Source of the DNA: Chloroflexota bacterium
Lineage (GTDB): Bacteria > Chloroflexota > Anaerolineae > Promineifilales > Promineifilaceae
Assembly (NCBI GenBank): GCA_013112725.1
Contig: JABFFZ010000045.1
Coordinates: 1 to 44,138 of the forward strand
Direction of reading: 5' to 3'
Length of the DNA stretch: 44,138 nt
Positions 1 through 6,735 of this stretch are shown in pieces. The number at the start of each line of letters is the position of its first letter. The first letter of the stretch is position 1. The position numbers were made by a program, and so were the translations under genes. The notes beneath the pieces were generated by a model. It did no database searches. It saw only the letters and a program-made list of their open reading frames with translations, and was not told the origin of the DNA.

Positions 1-209
1 GCCTACGGCCGTGCCCACCGCCTTCTTCCCCCAAAATACGGATTCACAGGGAAACAATTCCCTTCCCGAAGCCGTGCCCACCGCCGCCGGCAACGCCAGA
101 CAGCGGTGGCAGGGGCGCCAGTTCGCCGGTGGGCACGGCTTCGGGAAGGGAATTGTTTCCCTGTGAATCCGTATTTTGGGGGAAGAAGGCGGTGGGCACG
201 GCCGTAGGC
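1..209. repeat. 83-bp perfect inverted repeat at the window edge
   Basis: Positions 1-83 and 127-209 are exact reverse complements of each other, separated by a 43-nt spacer (84-126). Both arms contain an ACGGCCGT octamer near their outer ends (5-12 and 198-205). The second arm is the natural continuation of the lipoprotein gene on the minus strand; the first arm folds the same sequence back. Because the repeat starts at base 1, it could be a fold-back artefact at a contig end. A genuine long palindrome is the alternative. Confidence 0.95.
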
Positions 210-310
210 AGCACCTCATTCCCACCACAGCCCACCAAAATCAACAGCCCCAAGAAAACGAACAGTCGTTGAATCACAGCGGTTCTCCAGTTCAAGTTGA
301 GTAAGGTCAT
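44..310 (-). CDS. Lipoprotein N-terminus, C-terminal part unreliable
   Basis: The minus-strand frame starting at ATG 310 encodes a short N-region, a hydrophobic stretch (RLFVFLGLLILVGC) and a lipobox LVGC followed by GGNE, so the product should be a membrane-anchored lipoprotein with the mature N-terminus at that cysteine. A Thr/Pro/Gln-rich segment follows, typical of lipoprotein linkers in this window. From about position 126 downwards the frame runs through the spacer and folded-back arm of the 83-bp inverted repeat, so the last ~25 residues and the stop at 44 may not belong to the real gene. An alternative start lies at 346. No functional domain is visible. The signal peptide is confident; the function is unknown. 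Confidence 0.5.
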   Translation of the reverse strand: MTLLNLNWRTAVIQRLFVFLGLLILVGCGGNEVLPTAVPTAFFPQNTDSQGNNSLPEAVPTGELAPLPPLSGVAGGGGHGFGKGIVSL

Positions 311-348
311 GGGGCTGATGATAACGTATGGATGAAGGGTGAACAAGC

Positions 349-620
349 ACGGCCGTACTCATCTGGCGCAGCAGGTCTTTATGCCAGGCAGGCCCTTTTG
401 GCGGGCCATCTTCCAGTTGGTAGGTGGTGAATTCCAGCAGGCGTTCCAGGCCGGCGTAGAAGCTGTGTAGGTTGAGCGCGGCCGAGTCTATGAACATATC
501 CTGGTCGGCCTGAGCCTTTTCCGCCGCTTCCCAGGCGCGGCCAACCCGATGGACGCTACGTTCCAGTTCCACGATCTCGTCCCGTATGCGTTGCGCCAAC
601 AAAAGATGGCCGGGAAAATC
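349..620 (-). pseudogene. HepT-like ribonuclease toxin remnant
   Basis: The minus-strand frame reads a helical segment beginning around TTG 602 (LLLAQRIRDEIVELE), continues through LNLHSFYAGLERLLE and ends with GPAWHKDLLRQM at about 357. This resembles the HepT-like HEPN toxin family, where a paired four-helix domain cleaves RNA and is held by a MntA-type nucleotidyltransferase. Family members normally continue for another 40-60 residues after the WHxDLLxQM segment. Here similarity stops exactly at an ACGGCCGT octamer (349-356), after which the frame runs antisense-like through the lipoprotein gene. The catalytic RX4-6H motif of HEPN proteins would lie in the missing part. I read it as a truncated, non-functional toxin; family assignment is from memory of its sequence pattern. 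Confidence 0.55.
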
Positions 621-849
621 ATAGCTCCTTGCCCGCCTCGGCAATGTGCTGGCGTATGCGATCAGAAACGATAGCCAGGTCAATCAGGTCTATCTTGAAG
701 GTGGGGAACAGCTCTTCGACTGCATGCCACGCCCGCAGATAGATAGGTGCAGTATAGGCAGCACGGCCGTAACCGGCAATCCCCAGCTGGCCCGCAGGCA
801 GCCAAAGCCTTTCAAAATGTTGCGGGGTACGGCCGTAGCGCCGCAACAA
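619..849 (-). pseudogene. MntA-type nucleotidyltransferase antitoxin remnant
   Basis: This 76-codon minus-strand frame (TTG at 849) ends 15-20 nt before the HepT-like remnant, with the TGA at 619-621 overlapping its 5' side as in intact MntA-HepT pairs. The C-terminal half (VEELFPTFKIDLIDLA then RIRQHIAEAGKEL) matches the end of minimal nucleotidyltransferases: the strand carrying the third acidic residue and the closing IxxEGxxL helix. The GSxARGxxxxxSDxDL core that binds nucleotide and metal is absent. The reading frame begins right at the terminal repeat of the hairpin element at 844-1022. Two octamers lie inside (763-770, 829-836). Most likely a decayed antitoxin disrupted at its 5' end. 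Confidence 0.5.
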
Positions 850-1022
850 TTCTCAATTTACCAGGAGCCAGCGATTAAAATCGCGCCTACAGAGAGCAAA
901 GCCCACCCTTCAACAGGTTCAGGGCAGGCACTGCGTGGGCTGGGCGCCAGTCGGCGAAGGCCAACTTTGCCTTTTGTAGGTGCAGATTTATCTGCCGCCG
1001 CCAGCCAAATTGAGAATTGCTG
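844..1022. mobile_element. MITE-like hairpin element with terminal inverted repeats
   Basis: Positions 847-859 (CAATTCTCAATTT) and 1007-1019 are exact inverted repeats; allowing one mismatch, the arms extend to 844 and 1022. Inside, the segment around 873-899 is imperfectly complementary to 975-993 (GCGCCTACA against TGTAGGTGC), so the whole ~176 bp can fold into one long hairpin. No protein is encoded. It includes a fragment (911-929) of a 'ttcagggcaggc' motif seen in other intergenic repeats here. It abuts the truncated nucleotidyltransferase remnant, suggesting it interrupted that gene. No clear target-site duplication was identified. Confidence 0.6.
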
Positions 1023-1059
1023 ATAGCGCCGGAAACGGCTTGCCCAGTTTGTGCCCGGT

Positions 1060-1087
1060 TTTACCAGCAGTTGCCCTCTGCTATAAT
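1060..1087 (+). promoter_or_regulatory. Probable promoter of the toxin-antitoxin pair
   Basis: A perfect -10 hexamer TATAAT lies at 1082-1087, 41 nt before the antitoxin ATG, with a weak -35 candidate (TTTACC, 1060-1065) 16 bp upstream. The leader is AT-rich, ending in TTAAGGAAAAA before the start codon, which supplies the ribosome binding site. No palindromic operator for autoregulation is obvious. Confidence 0.5.
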
Positions 1088-1127
1088 TAGCACAAAGTCA
1101 TTGTTCTTCAGTTAAGGAAAAAATGCT

Positions 1128-1355
1128 ATGGAGACACACAGTGTTACCATTCCACAAATAATAGAACGGTTACAAAAACTTTCTACAGAAAGGTTGTGGG
1201 TTGCTTATGACTTTGTATCTTACCTGGCTGAAAAAGAAATGGAAAACACATTTCTGGAATCCGATTCCGCTTTTCAGACCATGTTGGCTACAGAAGCAGT
1301 CTTAAAACGCGATTGGGAACTTGCTGAAGAGGATGAAGCATGGGCAAGTTTGTAA
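1128..1355 (+). CDS. Antitoxin partner of a MazF/PemK-type toxin
   Basis: Seventy-five residues, acidic at the C-terminus (WELAEEDEAWASL) with a predicted helical body (IIERLQKLSTERLWVAYDFVSYLAEKE cut across two helices). Proteins of this length and composition directly upstream of PemK-like toxins act as labile antitoxins that wrap around and block the RNase active site. The N-terminal segment SVTIPQIIERLQKLS may be a DNA-binding or dimerisation part but no clear AbrB or ribbon-helix-helix signature is visible. An AAGGAAAAA ribosome binding site precedes ATG 1128. Its last 16 nt overlap the toxin gene in another frame, so translation is coupled. AT-rich codon use differs from the GC-rich neighbours, consistent with horizontal acquisition. 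Antitoxin role is inferred mainly from position. Confidence 0.75.
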   Translation: METHSVTIPQIIERLQKLSTERLWVAYDFVSYLAEKEMENTFLESDSAFQTMLATEAVLKRDWELAEEDEAWASL

Positions 1356-1672
1356 AGGGTGATGTGGTCGTTGCCCCTTTCCCATTTTATGACTTAAGCA
1401 ATTCAAAACGCAGACCTTCTCTGGTTATGGCCGCGCTCACTGGTGATGATGTGATTTTGTGCCAGATTACCAGCAAGAATGTCTCTGACAGCTATGCCGT
1501 TTCCTTGTTAAGCAGTGATTTTGCTGAAGGCAAGTTACCCCAAGACAGTAATATCCGACCAAATCGCCTGTTTACGGCAGATTCCAGCATCATTCTTTAT
1601 CGTGCAGGCAAGCTAAAGTCTGCAAAGCTCAAAGAAGTCACTTCTAAAGTCATTCATATTCTGAACACGTAA
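1340..1672 (+). CDS. MazF/PemK-like endoribonuclease toxin
   Basis: The 110-residue product shows the PemK/MazF fold signature: an N-terminal strand GDVVVAPFPFYD (the family's GDxxxxxFPF loop), then KRRPSLVMA (the RPxxVl strand that carries a conserved arginine and proline), a CQITSK strand (T/S of the catalytic site) and a C-terminal helix. Such toxins cut single-stranded mRNA and arrest growth until the antitoxin is replenished. The full domain length (~110 aa) and intact motifs suggest the gene works. It begins inside the antitoxin gene with a 16-nt overlap (ATG 1340), the usual antitoxin-first arrangement. An octamer ACGGCCGT (1672-1679) immediately follows the stop. Base composition is lower in GC than the downstream housekeeping genes. 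Confidence 0.88.
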   Translation: MGKFVKGDVVVAPFPFYDLSNSKRRPSLVMAALTGDDVILCQITSKNVSDSYAVSLLSSDFAEGKLPQDSNIRPNRLFTADSSIILYRAGKLKSAKLKEVTSKVIHILNT

Positions 1673-1705
1673 CGGCCGTTTGCCAACCTTACCACGCGAG
1701 GAGAA

Positions 1706-2266
1706 ATGATGATGGAAGTCACGACCGTTACCCAGACCCTTTTACACGCCAACCAGTTGAAACGCACCGCCCGCACCGGCTGGGTGCAGCGCGGCGTGCC
1801 AGACGCGGAAAGTGTGGCCGCGCACAGCTTTGGCGTGGTGTTTACGGCACTGACGTTGGCGCAGGTGGTGGATGAGCCGCTCGACCTGGGCAGGTTGTTG
1901 GCGCTGGCGGCGCTGCATGATCTCCCCGAAGCGCTGACCACCGACATTCCCACGCCCGCCTGGCGCTTCCTGCCGCCCGACATCAAAACGGACGTAGAGC
2001 GGGACGCGCTGGCGGAAATGCTGGCAAATACGCCGTTTGCCGCTGATTGGATGGCCTTGTGGGAAGAGCTGCATGAGGGGAACACGGCCGTTGCCCGACT
2101 GGTGCATGACGCCGACAAACTGGAGATGTACCTGCAAGCCAGGGTCTACGAGCAGCAGTTTGGCAATGCCTTTCTAGCTGAATTTTGGGCCACTTTGCCC
2201 ACTTTTCACTTTGTCGAGGTACAGAGGATTTATGAGGAGATTAGAGATTGGAGATTAGGAGATTAG
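1706..2266 (+). CDS. HD-domain phosphohydrolase, YfbR/HDDC2-like 5'-nucleotidase
   Basis: A 186-residue HD-superfamily protein of the HD_3 type. Visible metal ligands are the first His in SVAAHSFGV (~residue 40), the HD pair in ALHDLPEA (~residue 71) and the final Asp in VHDADKLEMY (~residue 139). HDDC2/YfbR enzymes remove phosphate from deoxynucleoside 5'-monophosphates in the cytoplasm, contributing to nucleotide pool control. Three ATGs stand in a row (1706, 1709, 1712); the GAGGAG ribosome binding site at 1698-1703 is best spaced for the third, so the true protein is probably two residues shorter. One octamer is inside the gene (2084-2091). The gene ends in a run of GAGATTAG-like direct repeats. 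Substrate is inferred from the family only. Confidence 0.85.
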   Translation: MMMEVTTVTQTLLHANQLKRTARTGWVQRGVPDAESVAAHSFGVVFTALTLAQVVDEPLDLGRLLALAALHDLPEALTTDIPTPAWRFLPPDIKTDVERDALAEMLANTPFAADWMALWEELHEGNTAVARLVHDADKLEMYLQARVYEQQFGNAFLAEFWATLPTFHFVEVQRIYEEIRDWRLGD

Positions 2267-2271
2267 GAGAT
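2233..2271 (+). repeat. GAGATTAG-type short direct repeats
   Basis: Several degenerate copies of GAGATTAG/GAGATTGG/GAGATTAGG stand head to tail across the end of the HD gene and the following gap. The last codons of the gene lie inside the repeat, so its C-terminal residues (RDWRLGD) may be repeat-derived. Similar tracts of other short units occur in other gaps (4186-4207, 7278-7335). Confidence 0.6.
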
Positions 2272-2335
2272 CCCCTCATCACCTGCTCACCCCCCACCTT
2301 GTCACCCTCTTGCCCTACCACTATACTTCCGCCCG

Positions 2336-2710
2336 ATGAAACCAAGAAATATCTTGCATGTGGAAAGTGGGCAGACGTTGATTCCGGCGGCGAAGTGGTG
2401 TGATAGTTTTCTCAGCAACCTGCGCGGTTTTACCTTCCGGCGTCATCTTGGCCCAACCGATGGCCTGGTGTTGGTCTATAAAAGCGACAGCAAAGTCAAC
2501 ACCGCCATCCACATGTTTTTTGTCTTTTTTGATCTGGGCGTCATTTGGGTGAACGATGCCGGGGAAGTAGTGGGCACGGTGCTGGCGAAACCCTGGCGGC
2601 CATCGTATGTGCCGCCGGCCCCGGCCCGCTACGTCATCGAAGGCCACCCGGACATCCTGTCTCAGGTTGAAGTGGGAGACCATATCCAGTTCCAGGTGTG
2701 CGAAGCGTAA
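2336..2710 (+). CDS. DUF192 family protein
   Basis: One hundred and twenty-four residues with the DUF192 pattern: an N-terminal strand, the SNLRGFTFRRHLGPTDGLVLVY segment equivalent to the family's 'rGLmfR...ldegMLFvf', a central strand HMFFVFFDLGVIWVN, and the C-terminal half with PARYVIE and VGDHIQF. DUF192 proteins are small beta-rich proteins of unknown biochemical role, often secreted in other phyla. This copy has no signal peptide and starts at ATG 2336 with the usual conserved hydrophobic pair intact. Its TAA overlaps the ATG of the next gene (TAATG at 2708-2712), so it is translationally coupled to the LysM/M23 peptidase. That link hints at an envelope role. The family call is firm; function is not. 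Confidence 0.85.
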   Translation: MKPRNILHVESGQTLIPAAKWCDSFLSNLRGFTFRRHLGPTDGLVLVYKSDSKVNTAIHMFFVFFDLGVIWVNDAGEVVGTVLAKPWRPSYVPPAPARYVIEGHPDILSQVEVGDHIQFQVCEA

Positions 2711-4188
2711 TGAATTGCCTCAAAAATCCGCGAAGGGTGCGAAGAGACGCGCAGGACATGGCCTGGTATTGGCTCGTCATTGTTGCTGGTATCCTGGCAA
2801 TTTTGCTGCCGCTGCGGGTATGGGCACAGGAAGCCACACCAACGCCCCCGCCAGATGACGCGCCGTCCGGCGCCCCGATCATTCCCCTGGTGCATACCGT
2901 TCAGGAAGGGGAGAATCTGACTTTTATTGCCAACAGCTATGGCGTGACGGTAGAGGCTTTGCTGGCGGTGAACAATTTAAGCAATGCCGACGCCCTGTCT
3001 ATTGGGCAGGAACTGCTTATTCCCGGCGGTGAAGGGGAAGCGGTAGTCACGGCCCATACGGTGCAGGCGGGGGATACGCTGGCGCACATTGCCGCCCTGT
3101 TTAACACAACGCCGGACGAGATCATGGCCACAAACCGGCTGCTCAACCGGATGGCCTCGCTGGCCATCGGTCAGCCGTTGACGGTGGTCAGCCGCACCGG
3201 ATCGGCACAACCGCAGCCGGTGACGGGTACGCCCCATGTGGTGGCAACCGGGGAATCACTGCTGACCATTGCCGCGCAATACCGGCTTTCCCCGGCGGAA
3301 ATCGCCTTTGCCAATGGGCTGGTTTATCCCTATTACCTCTTCCCCGGCCAACGGCTGCGCATTCCAGGCACGGCCGTCTACCACGACCTCCCCGGTGAAT
3401 GGGTGCAGGTGCGGGTACGGCCGTTGTCCCTGCAACAGGGCAGCACCGTGTCCATCTATGTGCAAAACCTGTTAGACGGCGCCCCCAGCGGCAGTCTGGC
3501 CGGGCAGCCGCTGCGCTTTTTCCCTTATGAACAGGGATATGTGGCTCTGGCAGGCATAGATGCCTTCACCGAACCGGGCCGGTATACATTGCAATTAGCC
3601 GGTTCTGGCAACCGCCCCTGGACACCCTTCCAACAAGAGATACCCATTGCATCCTCTGGTTTTGGGGTGCAGCAGATTGTGGTCTCCGAAGAGCTAAATG
3701 CCTTGCTAGACCCCCAGGTACGCCAGCAAGAAGACATCTTTTTGGACGCCATCTACAACCAGACGGCCGATAGTCCGGCCTGGGACGGGTTGTTTCAATT
3801 TCCGGTAACGACACCGGTGGTAACGGCCGGTTATGGCGACGGCCGTTCCTACAACGGCGGCCCCATCGAGATTTTCCATACCGGCGTGGATTTTGCCGGG
3901 GGCATTGGCACGCCCATCCTGGCTCCGGCCAACGGCGTGGTCGTGTTTGCCGCCCCGCTGCAACTGCGCGGTAACACCGTCATTCTCGATCATGGGTTAG
4001 GGGTAATGACCGCCTATTTTCATCTGTCGGAAATGTTTGTAACGCCGGGCACGGCCGTGACTACCGGGCAACCCATCGGTGCTGGCGGTTCCACCGGCCT
4101 TTCCACCGGTCCTCACCTGCATTGGGACGTGCGCGTGAATGGCGTGCCGGTTAATCCGGTACAGTGGGTGGAGATGGGGTTTCCGTGA
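2710..4188 (+). CDS. Secreted LysM-M23 peptidoglycan endopeptidase
   Basis: From ATG 2710 the product is 492 residues. A hydrophobic segment (WLVIVAGILAILLPL) followed by RVWAQEA forms a signal peptide; ATG 2758 is an alternative start. Three LysM repeats follow, each beginning HTV or HVV and ending in IPG or VV (DNA about 2890-3030, 3055-3190 and 3235-3370), binding glycan strands. A middle beta-rich region precedes an M23/LytM domain with zinc ligands HTGVD (about 3877) and HLH in GPHLHWDVR (about 4115), plus the HG of LDHGLG. M23 enzymes hydrolyse cross-linking peptides in the wall. The stop is followed by GTGAACC repeats. Its start overlaps the DUF192 stop. The assignment and completeness are clear. 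Confidence 0.93.
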   Translation: MNCLKNPRRVRRDAQDMAWYWLVIVAGILAILLPLRVWAQEATPTPPPDDAPSGAPIIPLVHTVQEGENLTFIANSYGVTVEALLAVNNLSNADALSIGQELLIPGGEGEAVVTAHTVQAGDTLAHIAALFNTTPDEIMATNRLLNRMASLAIGQPLTVVSRTGSAQPQPVTGTPHVVATGESLLTIAAQYRLSPAEIAFANGLVYPYYLFPGQRLRIPGTAVYHDLPGEWVQVRVRPLSLQQGSTVSIYVQNLLDGAPSGSLAGQPLRFFPYEQGYVALAGIDAFTEPGRYTLQLAGSGNRPWTPFQQEIPIASSGFGVQQIVVSEELNALLDPQVRQQEDIFLDAIYNQTADSPAWDGLFQFPVTTPVVTAGYGDGRSYNGGPIEIFHTGVDFAGGIGTPILAPANGVVVFAAPLQLRGNTVILDHGLGVMTAYFHLSEMFVTPGTAVTTGQPIGAGGSTGLSTGPHLHWDVRVNGVPVNPVQWVEMGFP

Positions 4189-4207
4189 ACCGTGAACCGT
4201 GAACCGA
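4186..4207 (+). repeat. GTGAACC direct repeat tract
   Basis: Three consecutive copies of GTGAACC(G) follow the stop codon of the M23 peptidase gene. This short tract is one of several simple repeats placed directly after genes in this window. Confidence 0.7.
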
Positions 4208-4245
4208 AGCCCGATGCCGGACATGGGATTACGGATTACGGGTAC

Positions 4246-4274
4246 TGGCAACGATCTCACGCCATTGGTATAAT
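4246..4274 (+). promoter_or_regulatory. Predicted sigma-70-type promoter for the two-gene operon
   Basis: TGGCAA (4246-4251) and TATAAT (4269-4274) are separated by exactly 17 bp and lie about 100 nt before the GTG start at 4375. The gap from 4189 to 4374 otherwise holds only the GTGAACC tract and a leader of about 95 nt. Confidence 0.55.
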
Positions 4275-4374
4275 TCTCCCTCGTGATAGCGATTCCATCT
4301 CAGCGTGTTAAGCGTAAATCGAAAGGGAATGGCATCCCTCACAAAAACGTCACCCCTGTTGAGAGGAGATTGTT

Positions 4375-5955
4375 GTGATTCAACCCCGCATACAAACAGC
4401 CGAATACTGGGGTCCGGGTTTCACTCTGGCCGAGGCTGACATTGAGCAAATTTATAACCATTTTCTGGAAGTTGAACGGCCGCAAACGGCCATTGACCTG
4501 GCTCAAGTCATTATCCGTTTTCGGGTAGCAAACGAGCATCTGCGCATCAAAAAGCTGCTTTCCGGTCGCGCCGTCTACCAACCCAAAAACAACTATGCCA
4601 TAGGCGACGAACTGGTATTCCCGGCACTGCAATTTGTCAGCGGTACCATTACGGCCGTGCGTGACGGCCGTAACCCCCAACTTGGCCCCTTCCAGGTGAT
4701 TGGCGTCACCATAGATGGCAAAGAGCGCCAATTTGCCGCCGCCCTGAAAACCGACCATGTCTTGAACGCCAGCGATGGCGATACCCTCACCAGCCTGGTA
4801 GATGTCGATGTAGAGCAGGTCATCGCCGCGCATGGCGAAGCCATTGCCGCCAAACTGGGCGCAGAGTTGAGCAAACGGGCTGAATTTATGCAGTTGGGGC
4901 AGCAGTGGTTTGTAAAGGGGTTAATGGCCGAAGTAAACATCGGCCATTTACATCTGGCCGAGGCCGTGTTAGAAATGTTCGATGGCGGCCCGCTGGGCAC
5001 AGAACAAATTGTGCCCCATCTGGATATGGATGCCGGGGTGCGTCAGGAAGTGCTGATCTTTTCCCTGAATTATGCCCTGCTGCAAGACGGCCGTTTCGAC
5101 GAAGTGGCCCCACGCGGCAAAGTAGCCTGGTTCCTGCGCCGTCTAGAGCCAGAAGGGGTGCAACAAATCCCTGACCGCCTGCGTTATGACCCCATCCCCT
5201 ATGATCGCGCCCTGATCAGCCCACAGTTAATTTTGCTGGAACGGGAACTGGATGACGAATGGTCAGAGGTGGAATCGCCGCAAAAAAAACAGTTGGTGGT
5301 GTTTACCCTGCTCTTCCCCCACCGGCTGCTAGGAACCATTCCCTTGAGTTCGTGCATACGGCCGTTATTCCCCGCCAGCAATTCCGCCCGCCAACGGGTG
5401 CTGCTGGTAGACGATGAGACGAATGAGGAAATTCAGGCCTGGGTGGTGCGCGACGGCCGTTACGTCTTTGGCCTGGCCGACTGGTATAACAAAAATGAAA
5501 TCCCCATTGGCGGTTTTGTGCATTTGCAGCCCGGCCCAGAACCAGGCGTCCTCAGCCTGGGGTATGACCGGCGACGACCACAGCGTGAATGGGTACGTCT
5601 GGCAACGGCCGTAGACCATCGCATCCAGTTTGAACTGAAACGCCGCGCCGTCGGCTGTGGTTATGACGACTTAATGATTGTGGGCACAGACACCATCGCC
5701 GCCATTGACGCCCTATGGCGCCGCGCCGAAAGCCAGCAGCGCACCGTGGCTTCCTTGCTGGCCGAGATATTTCCCCAATTAGCCCAACTCACCCCCCAAA
5801 ATACCGTCCACGCCAAAACATTATACAGCGCCCTGAACATGATTCGCCGCGTCCCACCCGGCCCGCTATTTGCTGAACTGGTGCGTCACCCCGCTTTCCA
5901 ACCAGTCGGCGACCATTACTGGCAGTTTGATAAAAGCCGCTGGCAGGAGTCATAG
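4375..5955 (+). CDS. Conserved-type hypothetical with a C-terminal winged-helix-like domain
   Basis: The product is 526 residues, cytoplasmic, with no signal peptide or membrane segment. I do not recognise a named family for most of it. Visible parts are an acidic N-terminal domain, a central region with several AxxLxxLE helices, and a C-terminal segment (about 5755-5940) reading VASLLAEIFPQLAQL, then KTLYSALNMIRRVPPG and a closing GDHYWQFD, which looks like a HARE-HTH/winged-helix fold with its terminal beta-wing. The start is GTG 4375 with GAGAGGAG 8 nt upstream; no better ATG is present. It is followed after 3 nt by a second hypothetical gene, so both form an operon. A DNA- or RNA-polymerase-associated role is possible but unproven. 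Six octamers lie within it. Confidence 0.7.
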   Translation: MIQPRIQTAEYWGPGFTLAEADIEQIYNHFLEVERPQTAIDLAQVIIRFRVANEHLRIKKLLSGRAVYQPKNNYAIGDELVFPALQFVSGTITAVRDGRNPQLGPFQVIGVTIDGKERQFAAALKTDHVLNASDGDTLTSLVDVDVEQVIAAHGEAIAAKLGAELSKRAEFMQLGQQWFVKGLMAEVNIGHLHLAEAVLEMFDGGPLGTEQIVPHLDMDAGVRQEVLIFSLNYALLQDGRFDEVAPRGKVAWFLRRLEPEGVQQIPDRLRYDPIPYDRALISPQLILLERELDDEWSEVESPQKKQLVVFTLLFPHRLLGTIPLSSCIRPLFPASNSARQRVLLVDDETNEEIQAWVVRDGRYVFGLADWYNKNEIPIGGFVHLQPGPEPGVLSLGYDRRRPQREWVRLATAVDHRIQFELKRRAVGCGYDDLMIVGTDTIAAIDALWRRAESQQRTVASLLAEIFPQLAQLTPQNTVHAKTLYSALNMIRRVPPGPLFAELVRHPAFQPVGDHYWQFDKSRWQES

Positions 5956-5958
5956 ATT

Positions 5959-6408
5959 TTGAGCAGCAATCCACGTCCCCAAATCAAAGGTTTGTCCTTA
6001 AAACGGGTTACGGCCGATACTCCGTTCACCATTGATTATGAATGGTGGCAGAAGTCCGAACTGGACTTAAAGACCTACCTCTTTTCCCGACTTTCCATAG
6101 AGGCCGAGGTGGAGATGGACAGCAGTAACGATCAAGTTGATCTGGTAGATGCGGAAACGGGTGAAGTGGTGACGGTGGATGGTTTTGAGTTTATGGTGCA
6201 AACCTACTTCAACCAACTGCCGGAAGATTTCGCCGAGCGTATGTCGCTGGTGGATGCCGTATTTTGCGTATTGCTGGCGAATGCTAACCGGCCCATGACC
6301 GTCTGGGAAATAGCCAACAAAGTCAAACGCCCGGTAGACACCATTTTGCGCACCGTTGGCGGGCCAAAAATTTACCTGGGTATTCGGCCGGTGCCAGAAG
6401 AAGAGTGA
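5959..6408 (+). CDS. Hypothetical protein, operon partner of the preceding gene
   Basis: One hundred and forty-nine residues, acidic, soluble. The start is TTG 5959, placed by the GCAGGAG site overlapping the end of the previous gene. The N-terminal part contains YEWWQKSELDLKTYLFSRL, and a middle strand region reads DLVDAETGEVVTVDGFEF. The C-terminal half (VDAVFCVLLANANRPMTVW then IANKVKRPVDTILRTV) has the helix-turn-helix rhythm of a winged-helix domain. The gap to the upstream gene is only 3 nt, pointing to a shared transcript and probably a shared complex. I do not recognise a family. A hairpin at 6416-6448 follows the stop and may end the transcript. Confidence 0.65.
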   Translation: MSSNPRPQIKGLSLKRVTADTPFTIDYEWWQKSELDLKTYLFSRLSIEAEVEMDSSNDQVDLVDAETGEVVTVDGFEFMVQTYFNQLPEDFAERMSLVDAVFCVLLANANRPMTVWEIANKVKRPVDTILRTVGGPKIYLGIRPVPEEE

Positions 6409-6415
6409 GCTGGCG

Positions 6416-6448
6416 GCTGGTAGCTGGTTGTTATTACCAGCCACCAGC
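6416..6448 (+). terminator. GGCTGGT-type hairpin after the two-gene operon
   Basis: Arms 6416-6428 (GCTGGTAGCTGGT) and 6436-6448 pair with one mismatch around a 7-nt loop. No long T-run follows, so termination efficiency is uncertain. The same GGCTGGTGGCTGG phrase builds the hairpin at 11441-11470, and a related stem lies at 39694-39735. Confidence 0.5.
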
Positions 6449-6465
6449 AACCATATGCCCCCACC

Positions 6466-6717
6466 ATGGAAATTGAGGTAAAACTATACGGACAACTGCG
6501 CCGGTATCGGCCAGAGGGGGCAACCGGTGCGGCGCACCAGCCGTTTGCCTGGCCGTTAACTGCCGGCGACACGGCCGTTTCCCTGGCACAGGCATTGGGC
6601 ATCCCCGATGGGTTGGTGAATGCGGTGGCGGTGAATGGCACGGCCGTACAGCCTGATACCCCCCTTCACCCCGGCGATAAAGTCAGCCTGTTTCCCCCTT
6701 CTGCTGGCGGCGTTTAG
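6466..6717 (+). CDS. MoaD/ThiS-family sulfur carrier protein
   Basis: Eighty-three residues with the beta-grasp pattern: IEVKLYGQLRRYRP at the start, an AVAVNGTAV strand in the middle, and HPGDKVSLFPPSAGG near the end. MoaD and ThiS carry sulfur as a thiocarboxylate on a C-terminal Gly-Gly for molybdopterin or thiamine synthesis. Here the Gly-Gly is followed by one extra valine (GGV-stop), so the carrier would need trimming or works differently; some family members do carry short extensions. Length fits the family. No MoaE, ThiF or MoeB gene is adjacent; the next gene is a Nudix hydrolase 18 nt downstream. A relatively long insertion after LRRYRP is slightly unusual. Confidence 0.8.
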   Translation: MEIEVKLYGQLRRYRPEGATGAAHQPFAWPLTAGDTAVSLAQALGIPDGLVNAVAVNGTAVQPDTPLHPGDKVSLFPPSAGGV

Positions 6718-6735
6718 CTTATCAGGTGAAATAGC

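Noticed and set aside
646..1023. Plus-strand open frame of 125 codons
   Set aside because: It runs antisense to the nucleotidyltransferase remnant and through the hairpin element, with no ribosome site or recognisable domain.
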